Assembly (NCBI GenBank): GCA_026724425.1
Contig: JAIUCV010000023.1
Location: 5,027,958 to 5,091,957, forward strand
Direction: 5' to 3'
Length of the DNA: 64,000 nt
From: Erythrophleum ivorense
Lineage: Eukaryota > Streptophyta > Magnoliopsida > Fabales > Fabaceae
Shown here: positions 10,766 to 23,841 of the stretch, in pieces
Position numbering within the stretch: the first letter of the stretch is position 1
Layout: the number at the start of each line of letters is the position of its first letter
Notes under the pieces: generated by a model
The model's database searches: none
What the model was told of the DNA's origin: nothing
The model's input: only the letters and a program-made list of their open reading frames with translations
Made by a program: the position numbers and the translations under genes

Positions 10766-11795
10766 ATGTCTGGAGAATCTGAGCATAGTGACTTTGACAT
10801 GAAAGTTTAGGTTCAAGCCATTCAAAGTACTCTTGAGAAACTAAGTGCCAGATTAGATGAAGTGGAGTCTTCTTCTAATAAGAGGACCCATAGAAGGCAA
10901 GCTCAAGTGGAACTTGATGATGATGCTGAGTCTGACTTTAAGGAGTCCCATACTCAGAGAGGCAAACAATCATCATCCAATAAGGATGGTGGTATTGGAA
11001 ATATCAAGATGAAGATTCCGTCATTCCCTAGGAAAAATGACATAGACCAATACTTAGATTGGAAAAGAAGAGTGGAGCATGTATTCGAGTGCCACTCTTA
11101 CACTGAGGCGAAGAAAGTAAAACTTGCTGCAGTAGAGTTTACTGACTATGCTAGCATCTGGTGGGATCAACTCTTACTCACCAGAAGCCGTACCGGTGAA
11201 GGTCCAATTCGTGATTGGCAGGAGATGAAAATTATCATGCGCAAACGGTTTATCCCTAGTTACTTTTATAGGGAATTGCATAAGAGGCTCCAAAAGCTGA
11301 AGCAAGGTTCTATGAGTGTGGAAGATTATTATCAAGAAATGGAGATTGCCATGATTAAGGCAAATGTGGAGGAAGACCGTGAAGCAACCATGGCCCAATT
11401 CATTGAGGGCTAAAATCCTGATATAGCTGCCCAAGTTGATTTATACAATTACCTAGATATGGAGGAGCTCTTGCATAGAGTTATCAAGGTGAAAAAGCAA
11501 CTAAGGGCTCGACAAAAGCTGAAAGTGATATCTAGCTCGAGTTCTTGGAGGGATTCCAAAGTCCCTTTCAAGCCAAAGATTGATTTCAAGTTTAAGGAGG
11601 AAAGTAAGGTAAAACCCTTTTAGGTTAAAGGTAAAACTGATCCAAAACCTTTCTCGTCTTTTAATCCTACTGCTTCCTCCTCTAAGGTTAGATGCTTTAA
11701 ATGTAATGGTTTTGGTCACATTGCTTCACAATGTCTTAACAAATGAACTATGATTATTCTTGAGAATGGTGATGTTTCTAGTGGGTCTTGCATCA
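10766..11795 (+). pseudogene. gypsy gag, near-complete copy 2
   Basis: Starts at ATG 10766 (MSGESEHSDFDMKV), then meets an early TAG (10808-10810). It continues with a coiled-coil-like LEKLSARLDEVE, a capsid region FPRKNDIDQYLDWKRRVE and ASIWWDQLL, the block RKRFIPSYFYRELHKRL, and the zinc knuckle CFKCNGFGHIASQC (about 11693-11735). It ends on the same SGSCI tail as copy 1. A second stop replaces a leucine codon after ARFIEG-like residues at 11411-11413, where copy 1 still reads leucine. Gag would form the particle and bind the RNA. This copy cannot be made whole because of the two stops. Confidence 0.92.
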
Positions 11796-12252
11796 CATGA
11801 TTAACACATGATTTTTAATCTCTTGCAATTGGACTCCAATTGGGCCTTGCACTCCTCTTGTATGTGTATAACTATATTGGGCCTTCAACATGCTAGACAT
11901 TAACTCTAGTTTCTCCATGGACCTTTTTAGGACATTGGGCTTCCACTTGAACTTCCACTTTTGCATCTTTAAGGAGATCTCATATCCAAAGTTCAATTAA
12001 GCATGTTTCAAATTGATCAAATATAGATCTTGGGCTCTAAACTTGGGCCGACATCCAACATAGATATTATCTTGAGCTCATTGAGATTTTTGAACATATA
12101 CTAGCACAATTTGGGTCTCTTGAGTATAGGCCATCCTTTCATGAGCCATTTGGACCTAACTCATACGCTTTTGAATGATTTGAGTTTCTTGATGGATGAG
12201 GGCTTCTCAAACTTGTTGTGCTTCAATGGGTATGCCTACTAATATCGTATCA
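11795..12252 (-). repeat. Partial LTR of the rearranged gypsy element
   Basis: 458 bp matching the right part of the full LTR (8234-8691) in the same orientation and ending GTATCA at the TSD. In a minus-strand element the 5' LTR should be followed on its left by a primer site. Instead the inverted gag tail joins it directly. Confidence 0.9.
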
Positions 12253-12257
12253 GTATA

Positions 12258-12839
12258 TGTATCAACTATCAAGCCTCAAAGTAAGTTATAATTTTATCTC
12301 TTATGTAGTACAATTTCTTTTTATAAGCCTGAATAGTTTGCTTAAATTTTTTTAAACAATGTAATAATAGTCATGTAGACCAAGAATTTCTCAGTACAAA
12401 TTACAGGAAAGTAGATAAACTTCCTAATACATTTAGTATTATACAATATAGACTTTGTTAATGTACTTTATTTGGTAATAATTCAATAACTTTTTTTTTA
12501 AATAGTCAGGGTTATTACCTTAACTTTCTTATAACAAATCACCATTGTAAGGAAATATAGAGCACAATTTCATAATTTGCATTACATTTGGTGACACTCA
12601 TGACATTGATTAGATTTTAAATTTTTAATTGCTGAGTATCTGATGATATTTTATGCCATGTCATTAATTTTTCCTTTTATCTTTTATATTGATAATTAAT
12701 ATCATTAATTATTATTTACTCAAGTATAATAAGCACTCAAATAATTTTAAAAGCACTTGATCTAAAAAAATGATTAAGTTAATCATTTTATTAATTTCAT
12801 TCACTTACACGGGTCAAGTTCTAGTTATATTAAAAGTTT
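12258..12839. other. AT-rich sequence without recognisable gene
   Basis: Continuation of the site that received the rearranged gypsy element. I see no coding motif, repeat or hairpin worth calling. It may be the far end of the Helitron or ordinary intergenic DNA. Confidence 0.6.
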
Positions 12840-14010
12840 TACCTCCTTGAATTGTTTTCAAATGATACTCTAGTGATGTTAAAATTTTTTTTTTATAGTT
12901 TTCCTTTTTAAATGAAAATTATGTTAATTTAATTTATTTGAATTTAAGATGATGATTAAAAAATTATTATATTTACATTTGATTGATTCATTTATTATTG
13001 ATTAATTTTTTTATATGAAAATTTTCTAATTACATTATACTTAAAAAAATACATTAGTTATCTATCTATTTATTTATATATTCTAATCTTAAGGAGTTGC
13101 ACCTCCTTTCAATTTTGACAAATGACACTCTCACAAGTAGTGTTCTAGAGATTTTGTTATTTACTTTTACTATTAAATTATAATTTTATTTGATTTTATA
13201 TAATCTAATTGAATTTAAGTTTGATATGATTTAATTATATTTATGTAAATTAAATGCTTTACATTATTAATAAAAACATTATTTCTAATAAATGTAGATT
13301 GATCCCAATTAAATTATGTTATAATTGATTCAATCAATATTTTAAATTTTCTCAATCAATATTAATTCAATTCTATTCAAATAAAAGAGTTTCCAAAAAA
13401 CTCTTGAAAATATATAATGTTCACTCTAAATTACTAACTAGTGGTCTTTTAAGATTTTTTTGCCTACTTTCGTCCATTAAATTATAATTTCATTTGATTT
13501 TATTTAATCTAATTGAATTTGAATTTGATATGATTTAATTAATTTTATGTTAATTGATTGATTAATTTATAATAATTGACCCTTTTTTTGAAATAAAGCA
13601 TTATTTCTAATGAATATAGATTAATCCCAATTTAATTATGTTATTACTGATTCAATCAGTATTTTAAAATTTCTTAATCAATATTAACTTAATTTCTATT
13701 CAAATAAAAGTGTTTCAAAATTTTCTTAAAAATAAATGATTCTCATTCTAAATTACTAATAATTATCCCCTTTATTTGAAATCTCCTTAATTATAATTAT
13801 ATTTCATTAAAACTTTTTAATTACAAATTAAATATTTATATTATTAAAAAATCATTATTCTTATTGAATATAGGTTTATTAATTCCAATTAAATTGTGTG
13901 ATAATTGATTTAATCAATATTTTAAATTTTATCAATCAATATTGATTCAATCTATTTAAATAAAAATGTTTTAAAATTTTTTTTAAAAATAAATAATTCA
14001 TATTTTTCCG
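12840..14010. repeat. AT-rich tandem repeat, units near 300 bp
   Basis: Three clear and one weaker unit. Shared blocks are ATTAAATTATAATTT with a following TTTGATTTTAT (about 13171 and 13476), GATTGATCCCAATTAAATT (about 13297, 13618 and 13878), AATCAATATTTTAAA (about 13334, 13655 and 13914), and CAAATAAAAG(A/T)GTTTC (about 13378 and 13701). Spacing between neighbours is about 260-320 bp. An earlier, weaker unit is marked by ACCTCCTT...AATGA(T/C)ACTCT at 12841 and 13108. Units are clearly diverged, so the array is old. Confidence 0.75.
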
Positions 14011-14178
14011 ACAAAAACTTTTCAAATTCCCAAACAGATGTACGTGGCCTGAAGGGAGGAATAGAAAGGACCAAAAGGAGTCAAATTTCCACCTTTTTGC
14101 ACGCAAGGTAACGTACAGTTGCCACCTGTTAGTGATCCTCCCCTTACTCTACAACAATTGAGCAGTTGTATTGACAAA

Positions 14179-14396
14179 GGAAAGATAGACTCAAAAATAA
14201 ATTAAAAAAAATTATTTTTAAAGATTTATTATTATTAAATTTAACTGTTTATTATTAAATTTAGTGATAATTATCTTAAAATAAATAATAATAAATCTTT
14301 AAAAATATATTTTTTTAATTTTTTATTATAATTCTCCCAAATAAATAATGTTTTCATTTATCTCGAGCAGGGAAAGATAGACTCCAAAATAAATTA
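14179..14396. repeat. AT-rich hairpin flanked by 26-bp direct repeats
   Basis: Arms at about 14202-14243 and 14282-14320 form a long stem (AAAGATTTATTATTATTA against its complement). Around it lie two 26-bp direct repeats starting GGAAAGATAGACTC (14179-14204 and 14371-14396) that differ at one base. The stem resembles a MITE, but a 26-bp duplication is far too long for a normal TSD. A tandem duplication followed by hairpin insertion is another reading. Confidence 0.65.
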
Positions 14397-16452
14397 TGGT
14401 CATGGTCCATAGATTTTCAGATTTAAATGGACAAAATATGCATTAGTTTGGAAGTCTACTATCATCTCATTGTGGATCGCCGAGATTCTCTCAATTGTAC
14501 ATAATGATACTTCTAACGAAATACCAAATAGGATGAATGTTGGGAGGTAAATTGATGACAACTGATGACTATTTCATCATGTATTCTAATATTTATGCAG
14601 TTATATTTGATTGATAAGTTGATGACAATTTCTACATTTATTTATAATGTTGCTTATATTTGTTTTTTTATATAGCTCTCGCAATTTTTCAGACAAACTT
14701 GATGCCGACATTGTTCTTTAACTAAAAACATTGCTAGATACGTTCAATGAAGCTATAATCCACTTTTTTAAAAATAAAATAGATAAAGAAAAAAATTTTG
14801 CAACTTAAATTTGGGTGTTTTACTGTCATATATTAACCTTATTGTTTCGAATGCAAAACTAATTCCTTTCTTATGTTACATATTGAAAGGGCCCATTTAA
14901 TTTTTTATGAGGCATAGTTTGTTCTTTTCAGCCAAATATTATGATGCAATTTTACTTACATTTTACGTTTAGAGCAAACTTTTTAAGTCTCAACTTTGAC
15001 ACCAAATAATGCTTATAGGTTACAGAACTCACGGTTAAAATTTGGTCCAAATTGAAGAATAAAAAAAATTAAATTTTTTCGCAACTTTTGAGGCTGGACG
15101 TTCTTTCCTCAAAGGAGCAACTACGTGTGAATGTGGCTACTTCTTTTAAGAGTTGAGTGCACTTGCTCTAAAATCAAAATACAGAGTCCAATAAGGTGAT
15201 CTTGTGTAAACCGTGAAGGTTGGTAATTAGTGTCGAGCATAAGTAATCATATAAGAATTTTATCAGATATGAAAATTTTCTCCTATGATTTTCTTATTAA
15301 ATTTTATTTTGGATTTTTTCAAATTCCCCTCCCTAGATTAGATAAGAAATTTCCTTTTCAAGTAAACTCTATGAATTATGGCAACGATGCATACATTACT
15401 TTTGAATTGCTGCACACTAGGATATTCAGCCAAAGACCAAAAAGAAAAAAAAAAAGTGATATTGAATCATACAAGTGCGCATTACTGATATACAAATCAA
15501 GGTTGCCCCAATCACCCAAAACAATTTTTCTCAAAATTATCCATGACCATCAAAAACCGATATTTAAAAAGAGCACATTAAAACTTGACTCTCATACCAA
15601 TGTAAAGAGAGGAATTTCAAAATTTCCAAAAGAAAAAAATTAATTAAAAAATCATAGTAGAAGAAATTTCACACATGATAAAATTCTTACCAGATTACTT
15701 TTGCTCCACTTTGATTACCAGCCTTCGTAGTTTATACAAAATCATACATTGCATTTTGATATCACAATAGATGCACTCCATCTCTAAAGGAGGTAGCCAT
15801 ACTCTCACTCTATGTGTATTTTTTTTTTTTTCTTTTTTGCTAGGTTTAAGAGCTACCTTAATCTCTTATTTATATATCTTTTAAAAAGAGATTTGATAGG
15901 ATAAACCAATTGATTGGATATAACATATTTTATATTCAAATAATTCAAAATACAAATTATTAAATAATTAATTATTTCAACATTTTTAAGATAATAATTA
16001 ATTATCTAATATCTCAATTCAAATATTTAAGATATTCAATTAAATTATGATTTATCTCATCATAGGTGTATTAATGTAATATTTTCCATTTGCACCTGAT
16101 GTGATGAATTCACACAAAGTTTTCTTTGAAAAGAACATTTCTTATCTCCTCTTAGATTTTTATACTAAGTTCTCTGTCATAACTCCTTGGGCATTATCTT
16201 TAAGATCTTTTATATTGGTAATCTTTTTCACGGCTAACATGAAAGTCTACAATCCTTTTATTTATTGATATGTCATAAATGTGCCTCAAATGCCTCAGAT
16301 CTATCTATATACATTTACATATAGCATCTCTAATATCTCATGAGTTTCAATTACTTAGAGCCTAATTGCTATGGCAAATAGATCTTCTGCATTAGAGGAT
16401 TTATTGCATTTGCTTCAACAATTCCAAAATTGGCTTTTTTATTTAATATTTA
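14397..16452. other. AT-rich intergenic sequence, no gene recognised
   Basis: Contains a 137-codon open stretch at 15230-15643 that opens on GTG, has no known domain, and is rejected as a gene. A T-rich tract at about 15818-15837 and AT-rich inverted patches around 15940-16060 are the only other marks. Old LTR remains are possible between 15660 and 16400, but I could not prove ends. Confidence 0.6.
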
Positions 16453-16626
16453 GGTTTAAAGTTTAATGGGGTATCTACAAATTGTAACTAGGAGGACAAA
16501 ATATTTAACTATGGAAGAAAATTGCACTTTAAAAAGTTAGAATTTTTGAAGTGTAATTTTCTCTTACAATTAAATTTTGTGTCCTTCCAGTTACAATTTT
16601 TATACTCTCCATTAAAACCCTAAACC
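16453..16626. mobile_element. Foldback MITE, about 174 bp
   Basis: Nearly all of it is an inverted repeat. The left arm GGTTTAAAGTTTAATGG, ATTGTAACTAGGAGGACA pairs with the right arm TGTCCTTCCAGTTACAAT, CCATTAAAACCCTAAACC. The arms are about 80 bp with a few mismatches and a small centre near 16535-16550. I could not find a clear TSD, so the superfamily is open. Confidence 0.75.
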
Positions 16627-17694
16627 AAAATTAAAGAAAAAAGCTATTTTGGCATTACTATACCATTTGCAATATATTCCTCTACTATAAATGATCTAGG
16701 TTTGTTTTCTCACATCTAACAACTCGTTAAGGGTTGAATGCAATTCGAATGGCTAAAATAGAAAAAGAAGGAAAATTGCTTTTCAAATCAAAACCAATTG
16801 AATGAAATCATCACCAAAATTTTTAAAAGGAGAACTTTTAGAAATCCCTTTTTTAAAAGAAAATGAAAAAGTGTTTAATGAAAAAAAAGTGGGTTGAGAG
16901 TTTATTTGAGTGTGGAGAAAATATTAAGCATCCCACAACACTTATTTAAACAACACAATTACCTTAAATTAATCATGTAAAAGCTTAGTGAATATAGCCT
17001 AAATTTTATCTTGATTACTTTTATCAAAACACATGCAATAAGAAAAGAAGAAAAGAAAATAATTAATCAAAGGAAAAAATAAATAAAAGAATAGATATTT
17101 ACAAGGGATGAACTTAATCGAAGATAAGTGCAACATGCTAAAAATATTTAACATTGGTCATGGAGGAAAATAACTAAATTAAAAAATTTTGTGGAAAATA
17201 TTTTATTCAGGAAGCATTGAGAAAAATAAATTTAGTCATGGATTTTGAATTAATTAAGTGAAAATTAATAAATGACCTTAAGAAAATTAATTGCAACCTA
17301 TTATCCCCTAAGATTTAGTTAAAAAAATGAATGGAAAGGCCCTAATGATGAAGAATAAGTTGAAGCCCATGACCTATAATCCAGAACCCATGATCTAACT
17401 CACTTAAAATACAAACTAAACCTATCCCTCTGCCCACCCTAGCCATCTCACACATGCCTAACCTTAGGAGAAGAGAGAAAGATGAAGAAAGGAGAAGAAA
17501 GTGTTGGATTCAATACTTTGGAGCTCTGATATACTAAGGAGGAAAAGTTTTTAGCTTAGGTGAGTGTTAAGATAAATGATCCTTTCCTTATCCTTTTTCT
17601 TTTATACCAAACAATTCATGATTTGATGGTGGGCTAAGAAACCCTAGGTTGAAGGATTGGGGATTTTTTTAATATTTTTGGTGAAAAAGCGAAG
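16627..17694. other. AT-rich flank of the large nested element
   Basis: No coding motif. From about 17400 it resembles long LTR leaders in style (purine-rich GAAGAGAGAAAGATGAAG tract, then a donor-like AGGTGAGTG near 17560), so it may be a decayed LTR fragment. It ends with GAAGA (17695-17699), the left TSD of the nested gypsy element. Confidence 0.5.
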
Positions 17695-18783
17695 GAAGAT
17701 ATAACACCTTAAGACAATAATAGGCTAACTAATGTAGATTTACAAAAAATGAAGTAAGCCAAAAACCTTGCTATGACTTAATAATGAAAAATATTGGAAA
17801 TTAGAACTAATTAGAATATTTACATTTGATGGTCTAATTAAACTAAAGTTAAGGTTTTATACAAGTGGTAAGAACTAAGTAGTCACACCTAAATTGAAGT
17901 TAACTAAAACCTATTTATAAATAAGCTAAAACATTTTAGGACGACCTAATCATTCTTCATTTTCTAAGTATCACTTGGGATTCCCTAGGTTTCCCTTGAA
18001 GAGCTTTGAAGAGCTAATAAATTAACCTTGAGAAAAAGGTGGCAAATCTTAGAATGAATGGTTAATTGGTTAAGGACAAATAGTTGATTGGTCATAGAGG
18101 ATTGTTCAACTAATTATAGGTTTTTGGTCGACTGGTCACAAGGTAATGGCCAACTAGTCCCTTCCAAAATTGACTACTTCTCTCTTGGGAGCAACACCAA
18201 CCAACTGGTCACCCTTGAATGGTTGACTAGTCCTTCCTTGTAATAGTAACCTAAGTTTTGTACTAAGGAAAAACCTTAAGAATTCCTCTAATAAGTTACC
18301 CCTACCAAAAATAACACTCCTAACTCATCCATTAGCACCTACTAATGATTTAATAATGTGTTAAAGCTCACTCCCTTAACATTTCACTCTTTTAGCCTCC
18401 TAGTTGCACGCATTACCCTTAAAACCCCAAATATGCCATTAAGAATTTTCCTACGAGCCTAAACCTATCCTAACCTTCACCAAAACCATTATAACATAAG
18501 GAATCAAATTTCAACACCTGAAACCAAGCCTATAGTGGTGCCACCAAGGCCCAAACATCTTTAAATCAAAATTTGACCTAGTGACTTCTTCTGGCCACTC
18601 ACAATCCAACCAATAAGCATTTCATCCCCCACCCTAAACACCATAAAACCACACTTAAGACATTCATACATAACCAAGAGGTTAGAGGCCAACATCAATA
18701 TAAGCTAATTAGTCATAATTACATATATCCATTAACATCCACAAGATAGCTCTAAGATAAATCATACTTACATGTGAGATCCC

Positions 18784-21143
18784 TGACGGTTGTGTAGAAC
18801 AACCTTAAATGAACTATGTTGAATAAAATTTGCAATATAAGGTGTAACTTAGATTGTTTCCTTTGAAAATGGATTTCAATATTCAATTGAGCCATTAAAA
18901 TGTAAGTGAATCTAAAAACTACCCAATTTAAAGGGGGTTTTGATTTAATTAAACTAACTAAAATTAAATTGAATTAAAATTTCTAATTACTAGCTAAATT
19001 GCATGAATTTATAAGCAAATGATAGATATGTGACTAGCTTTGAATTTATCCTTTGATATCCACTATCCTTATCTTAATTCAATTATCAATGGTTTTGGTC
19101 TAAGAGTTTCTACATGTGTTCATAGCAATTTATCTTGAGTTATCACATAAGATTCAAGACATTAATAATTTGATGTTGAATTGAGACCTCAACTCTATAT
19201 TAAATTGTTAATTTTTGTCATTAGGATCATTGAATACTTAAATTGAGTGATTAATCAATCAAATTAGCATTTGAATTTTCACCCTAGGATGTTCAATTAA
19301 TTAATTAAACTCTAAGGAGACCTTAAATCAAACATTCAAGCATATAATTTCAAACATACATTTCATCAAATACTTTGACTGCATACATAAAAAATTAAAG
19401 GTCAATACAAAATTTAGCACTTAAATTGATCTATTAATAATTAAAATGCTCTCCTAATTGATGTTTAACCAATAACCAATTACAAACAACACTAATCCTA
19501 ATTCATTACAAGCTTAACCAAGTAAATACATGAACAAGAAGTAGTGTAGAAAGAGAGAAAAAATAGAATAAAAAATCTTAGCCAAAATCCCTTGCTAATC
19601 TTCATAGATTCAAGCTTCAATCCAAGGCCTTCATCCTAACTAGCCACAATGATGGAATTAGTGGTTCATGGAATGCAAAATAATGGAACAAAAATGTAGG
19701 AGTGGAGTTCTATGGCTGAATGGAGAATGGATGATGTTCTTGCCTGAGCCTTCTCTTATTTTCACGTGTTCTCCCCTCAGCTCTTTCACATGCTTCTAGT
19801 GTATATCCCTTTATTCCTCTCTCTTCTTGAATTTGTGCACTACATGTGAACTTGATTATGTGTAAGCCATGAGTGTATATACACGTGAATGGAGTGAATT
19901 AGAGAGAGAGATTATATTAGTATGTGTGGGCCAGCCATGCATAATATACTCAAGCCTCTTCATGTGTTTTGTGTTGCTACATAAATAAGTGTCCGTGAGA
20001 GAGTGCCTTCATGCATGAGTCAACTCCCTCTATCACGTGATCTATGTACACAAGTGTGATGTTCTGTTACATCCTGAGCCTTTATGTGTATGAATATCAC
20101 CAAAATTTGCTCCTCTCATGTGTGCTTCTAAATGGGATAATGTAACCATGTGCCTTTTGCTTTCCAAAACAGCCATAAAGTGTGTCATATGGGAGAGAGC
20201 CCGTGTATGAAAAGTGAGTGAATGTATGATTATATAGGCCTTGGAGTGTGATTGTATGAAGTGGGTGTACCTTTTGCATGAAACGTGAATGTGTGAGTGT
20301 CTACATGTAAGTGGAAGGAGTAGTGAACCTATATGTTATCAAAAACCATATTTGTGTTAGCTATGAGATTTGGACTTGATTGTGTGTTGATGAGAGAGAG
20401 TGGTCTATATGTTTACATGGATGAAGAGAGTTGACCATTCGTGTATTCTGGACCTTATGCCTGAATAAGTGTTTCTGCAAGGAAGAGGCACCTACAGCTA
20501 CTATATGTATGTGTAAATGGATAGGTATATAAATATATGTATGGAATGATGCGTGTTTTGTGTGCTATCCGTGTGTGCAACTTCATGAGTTGTGGGCCCC
20601 TCTGCTTCATTCATCTGTGCATGCATTGTACGTGTGTATATATGAACCTAAAAAATGGAATGCCTCTATGTGACTTGGTGCATGGATGATGATTGATGCT
20701 ATGTATTGAGTGAGGCATGGAATGTGTGATTAGTGTTAATATGTATGAGCTGCTTCTTCAATTCATATCTCCACATGCCAGCCACTTCATTCTCCCATTT
20801 TCCAATATTATTTTCCAAAATTCCATTAAAAATGTGGACTATTTATTTCTTCCCTCAAGTTGCACACTTGTAGCCTTCATCTCTTCTCTAATTCAATTTC
20901 CCATTCAAATTCTATTTGCTTATCAAAAAGTTTGCAAAAATAATAAACAATATTAAGTAAGAATATTCAAAAATTATTTAAAATAATTTGTACATTAAAA
21001 GCTAGTAATTTTGTAAATTAATTCATAGAGGATAAAAATGGCCAATAAAGCCAAACATCATCTAATTAAATCCTTTAAGCCATATTTCATCATTAACATA
21101 TCCAAATTATGAGGATTAAAATATATAAAAATGATATTTATCA
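18784..21143. mobile_element. Solo LTR or non-autonomous insertion H, 2360 bp
   Basis: TGACGGTTGTG...TTTATCA with perfect 5-bp TSD ATCCC (18779-18783 and 21144-21148). The uninterrupted site is seen in the other LTR of G at about 43245-43249 (GTCCC). No gag-pol motif was found. The middle (about 19900-20700) is rich in GTG-type words such as 'gtgtgagtg'. TG...CA ends and a 5-bp TSD fit a solo LTR, but I found no second copy in the window, so its family and direction are unknown. Confidence 0.85.
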
Positions 21144-23841
21144 ATCCCTTTACAAAAGAATAAGATATCATTTAGGTTCGTAGTTGCTATTCTCATATGT
21201 ACAAAACACATGATATAAAAGTCTTATACTTAACATATCATACCACAAGTTATAAGTTAATTATAATTACTAAAATATAATCCTAGAATAGAGGCTATTA
21301 CAAAATAAGCCTAGCTTAGAAGATTAATTCTCCACTTATTTCTCATTGCCTAAACTTGATCCTTTACCTAAAAAATGTTAGCCTACAATTGGGGTGAAAT
21401 ATAAAATCCCAGTAACCAAATAAGTAATTCCATTCATGTTTAGGCAGAAAAATCAAGGTCAATGCCATACACAGATAAAACATGAAACATGCCATATTTC
21501 ATAAATCATATTGAATAAGCTTGACTTTTATACCATTATTATAATAAATACATATAGTTATTGGCTAATAACTAAATGAGCATAGCAAGGACCCAAAGCA
21601 GTTGGGTTGAAGCATAGCAAGGCCCTAAAATGATCGAGTTGGAGCATAGTAAGGCCTTTATGACACACACAAACTATTAGAACACAGTTATACCCATGAT
21701 AGTGTAATAATCAAGTAGTCAAACTTAATATGATATTGCAATTAAACACACATGTATGTAGATGTAATTAGTAAGATTAATCAATCACATATGAATGGAA
21801 TAAACCCTGATTATTTTAAACGGTGTCTATCAACTCCCACTTGGCTATCTACAATTTCAAAGAAGATACATAAGCCTAAACAACCATCAATAACCATCAT
21901 CAACTTATTAATCCAAAGAGACCCATATTCACATCAATTCAAAGCACTTTATAGTTATAAAGTCTCACTTACTGAAGTTTCCAAGAGTCCCAAAATATTG
22001 ATTTAAGCTCACTTGACCAAGCCAACACAATGGGTCACCTCTTCCTCTTAAGTTTTCGCACATGCAACAAAGCCAACAAAAACTCAACCTTAGATATAGG
22101 TTTTGTGAAGAAAAAGGTTAGGAATGAAGAGGAAATACTTACCAAATGAATATTCAAGCTTATTAGAGCTCTAAATGCTTGTTCCAACAACTAAAACCTA
22201 AGATCCTAATGTCTTTAAAAATTCTAATACATAAATGACCTAACCAAAAAGTCAAGTTTCAAATTGCATTATGTAACATTGAAATTTATTAACACTAATT
22301 ATGATGATTAGGGAATTAATCTAGGTAATTATTAAAGCTAATTAAGTGAAAAGGGAAAATAAAACTTATAGAGGAATAAATTATTAATGTGGTTTAAAGA
22401 TTCAATTGGGTTAGAAACTCAATCTAAGCTCATAATTAATTTAAGTATGTCATGGATAAACACTAATACAGGCCCAATTATATTTTTTAGCAGACCTAAC
22501 TTCCTATTGTGACACTTACTCCAAGAAAGACTACTTAGCAATAACCCAATTTGATTTAATAAGTTAGAAGCCCAAAACCCCATTAAAAATCCTAGAAGTT
22601 CTGCAACCCAATTCATCAAACCAAGGCCCAGCAACTAGGAAGGAGTCTAATTAGACTTTAGGCTGATGGATCAACCCATTTCTCACTTAAACCCTAAGAG
22701 AAACTCTTTTCTATTGAATTTGGAACATAAGAGACATAAAACATTTTCGGAGGTTTAAGGTGGAGGCTAGGGTTCTTAGCATAAATCCATCATTTCCCAT
22801 TTCTTGAGTTAAAATTTGTCAAGGTAATTGTTATATAACTTGACTCTCTCTTCTTTCTTTTTAATTTGGCTCAATTAGTTTTTCATTTAGAGTATTTTTA
22901 CCCACACCTTAAATCTGGTATGGGTTATTTCGTATTTGCTTGGAGGATTTTTGGAGGTTAAGGTTAGGAGGGATATTGGGTAAGTATAAACTTCTCATTT
23001 TGATGCATTTTTTGCTAATTTAGGACCTCTATAGCTGATTTATGATGAGTGGTGATTTTGTGCAAATTTGCCTAGAATTTAGAGTGTTATTTTGAGCTTA
23101 TTGGTGTAGGTACAACTAAATCTGAATTTGGTTCTTGTAATGGTTGGGTAAATGTCCTCTAGGTAAGCCTTTATGGTTTAATTCTTTCAATATTGGGTTT
23201 GCTACTATAAATAATGATTAGGAATAGTAATGGTCTGGTTTTGTGTTCGTAGGCTGAAGTAGTATTGTTGTTCGCTCTCAAAAAATTGTCTGCAAGTGAG
23301 ATAATTGGGGTTAATGTTAATTTCATGTATATATCTACTTTAATTTTCTATTTGCTGCACATATATGATTTTGAATACTAAATAAATGGTTAGCTATCTA
23401 ATATATTGTGATTGAACCTTATGAGTCCATGGTGGAGCTATGGCGCAGCTGCCACTTGTGCGTCGTGTTTCGATCAAGCATTGGCTTGTGATTAGATCCT
23501 TGTATGCACTAATCCCAAATTGTTCTCATTAGGGAGTTAGTGCCGTGGACTAGCTTCTCCCGATGTTAATGTTGGGATTCTTGGGACACAGCGAAAATTT
23601 AAAATTAAATCTAAATCCCTTCTATGGATCCGTCAATGTTGTTTAAATGAAGTAAAACTAGAGACTTTTACCTTTTGTCATGCTATTGTTCTCTTTCTAC
23701 CGTCAGATCTTAGGAACTGATGCTTCAGATAAGCTCCCTTTATCGATATCCACATGAATGATCACTGCAACTTAAACGATGTACTAGCACCACTAAACAC
23801 GAACATCCATACGTTCAAGAAAAGAAGACGTTCTTCTTTTT

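Larger units (their letters stand above)
7700..12252 (-). mobile_element. Rearranged Ty3/gypsy element with intact TSD
   Basis: Flanked by perfect 5-bp copies of GTATA (7695-7699 and 12253-12257), with ends TGACGC and GTATCA. Inside, in + order, are a full LTR (7700-8691), a purine tract, a minus-strand protease-RT linker, a plus-strand partial gag, a primer binding site with leader and a second plus-strand gag, and a 458-bp right part of the same LTR in the same orientation as the first. No RT, RNase H or integrase is present. The LTRs call for a minus-strand element, yet both gag copies are inverted. The intact TSD implies that it integrated in roughly this form. Confidence 0.9.

Noticed and set aside
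15230..15643. 137-codon open stretch on the + strand
   Set aside because: It opens on GTG, not ATG, shows no domain or family motif, and lies in AT-rich DNA where such stretches arise by chance.
20097..20956. Two open stretches of 60-79 codons within insertion H
   Set aside because: They lie in GTG-rich low-complexity sequence on opposite strands and show no protein motif.
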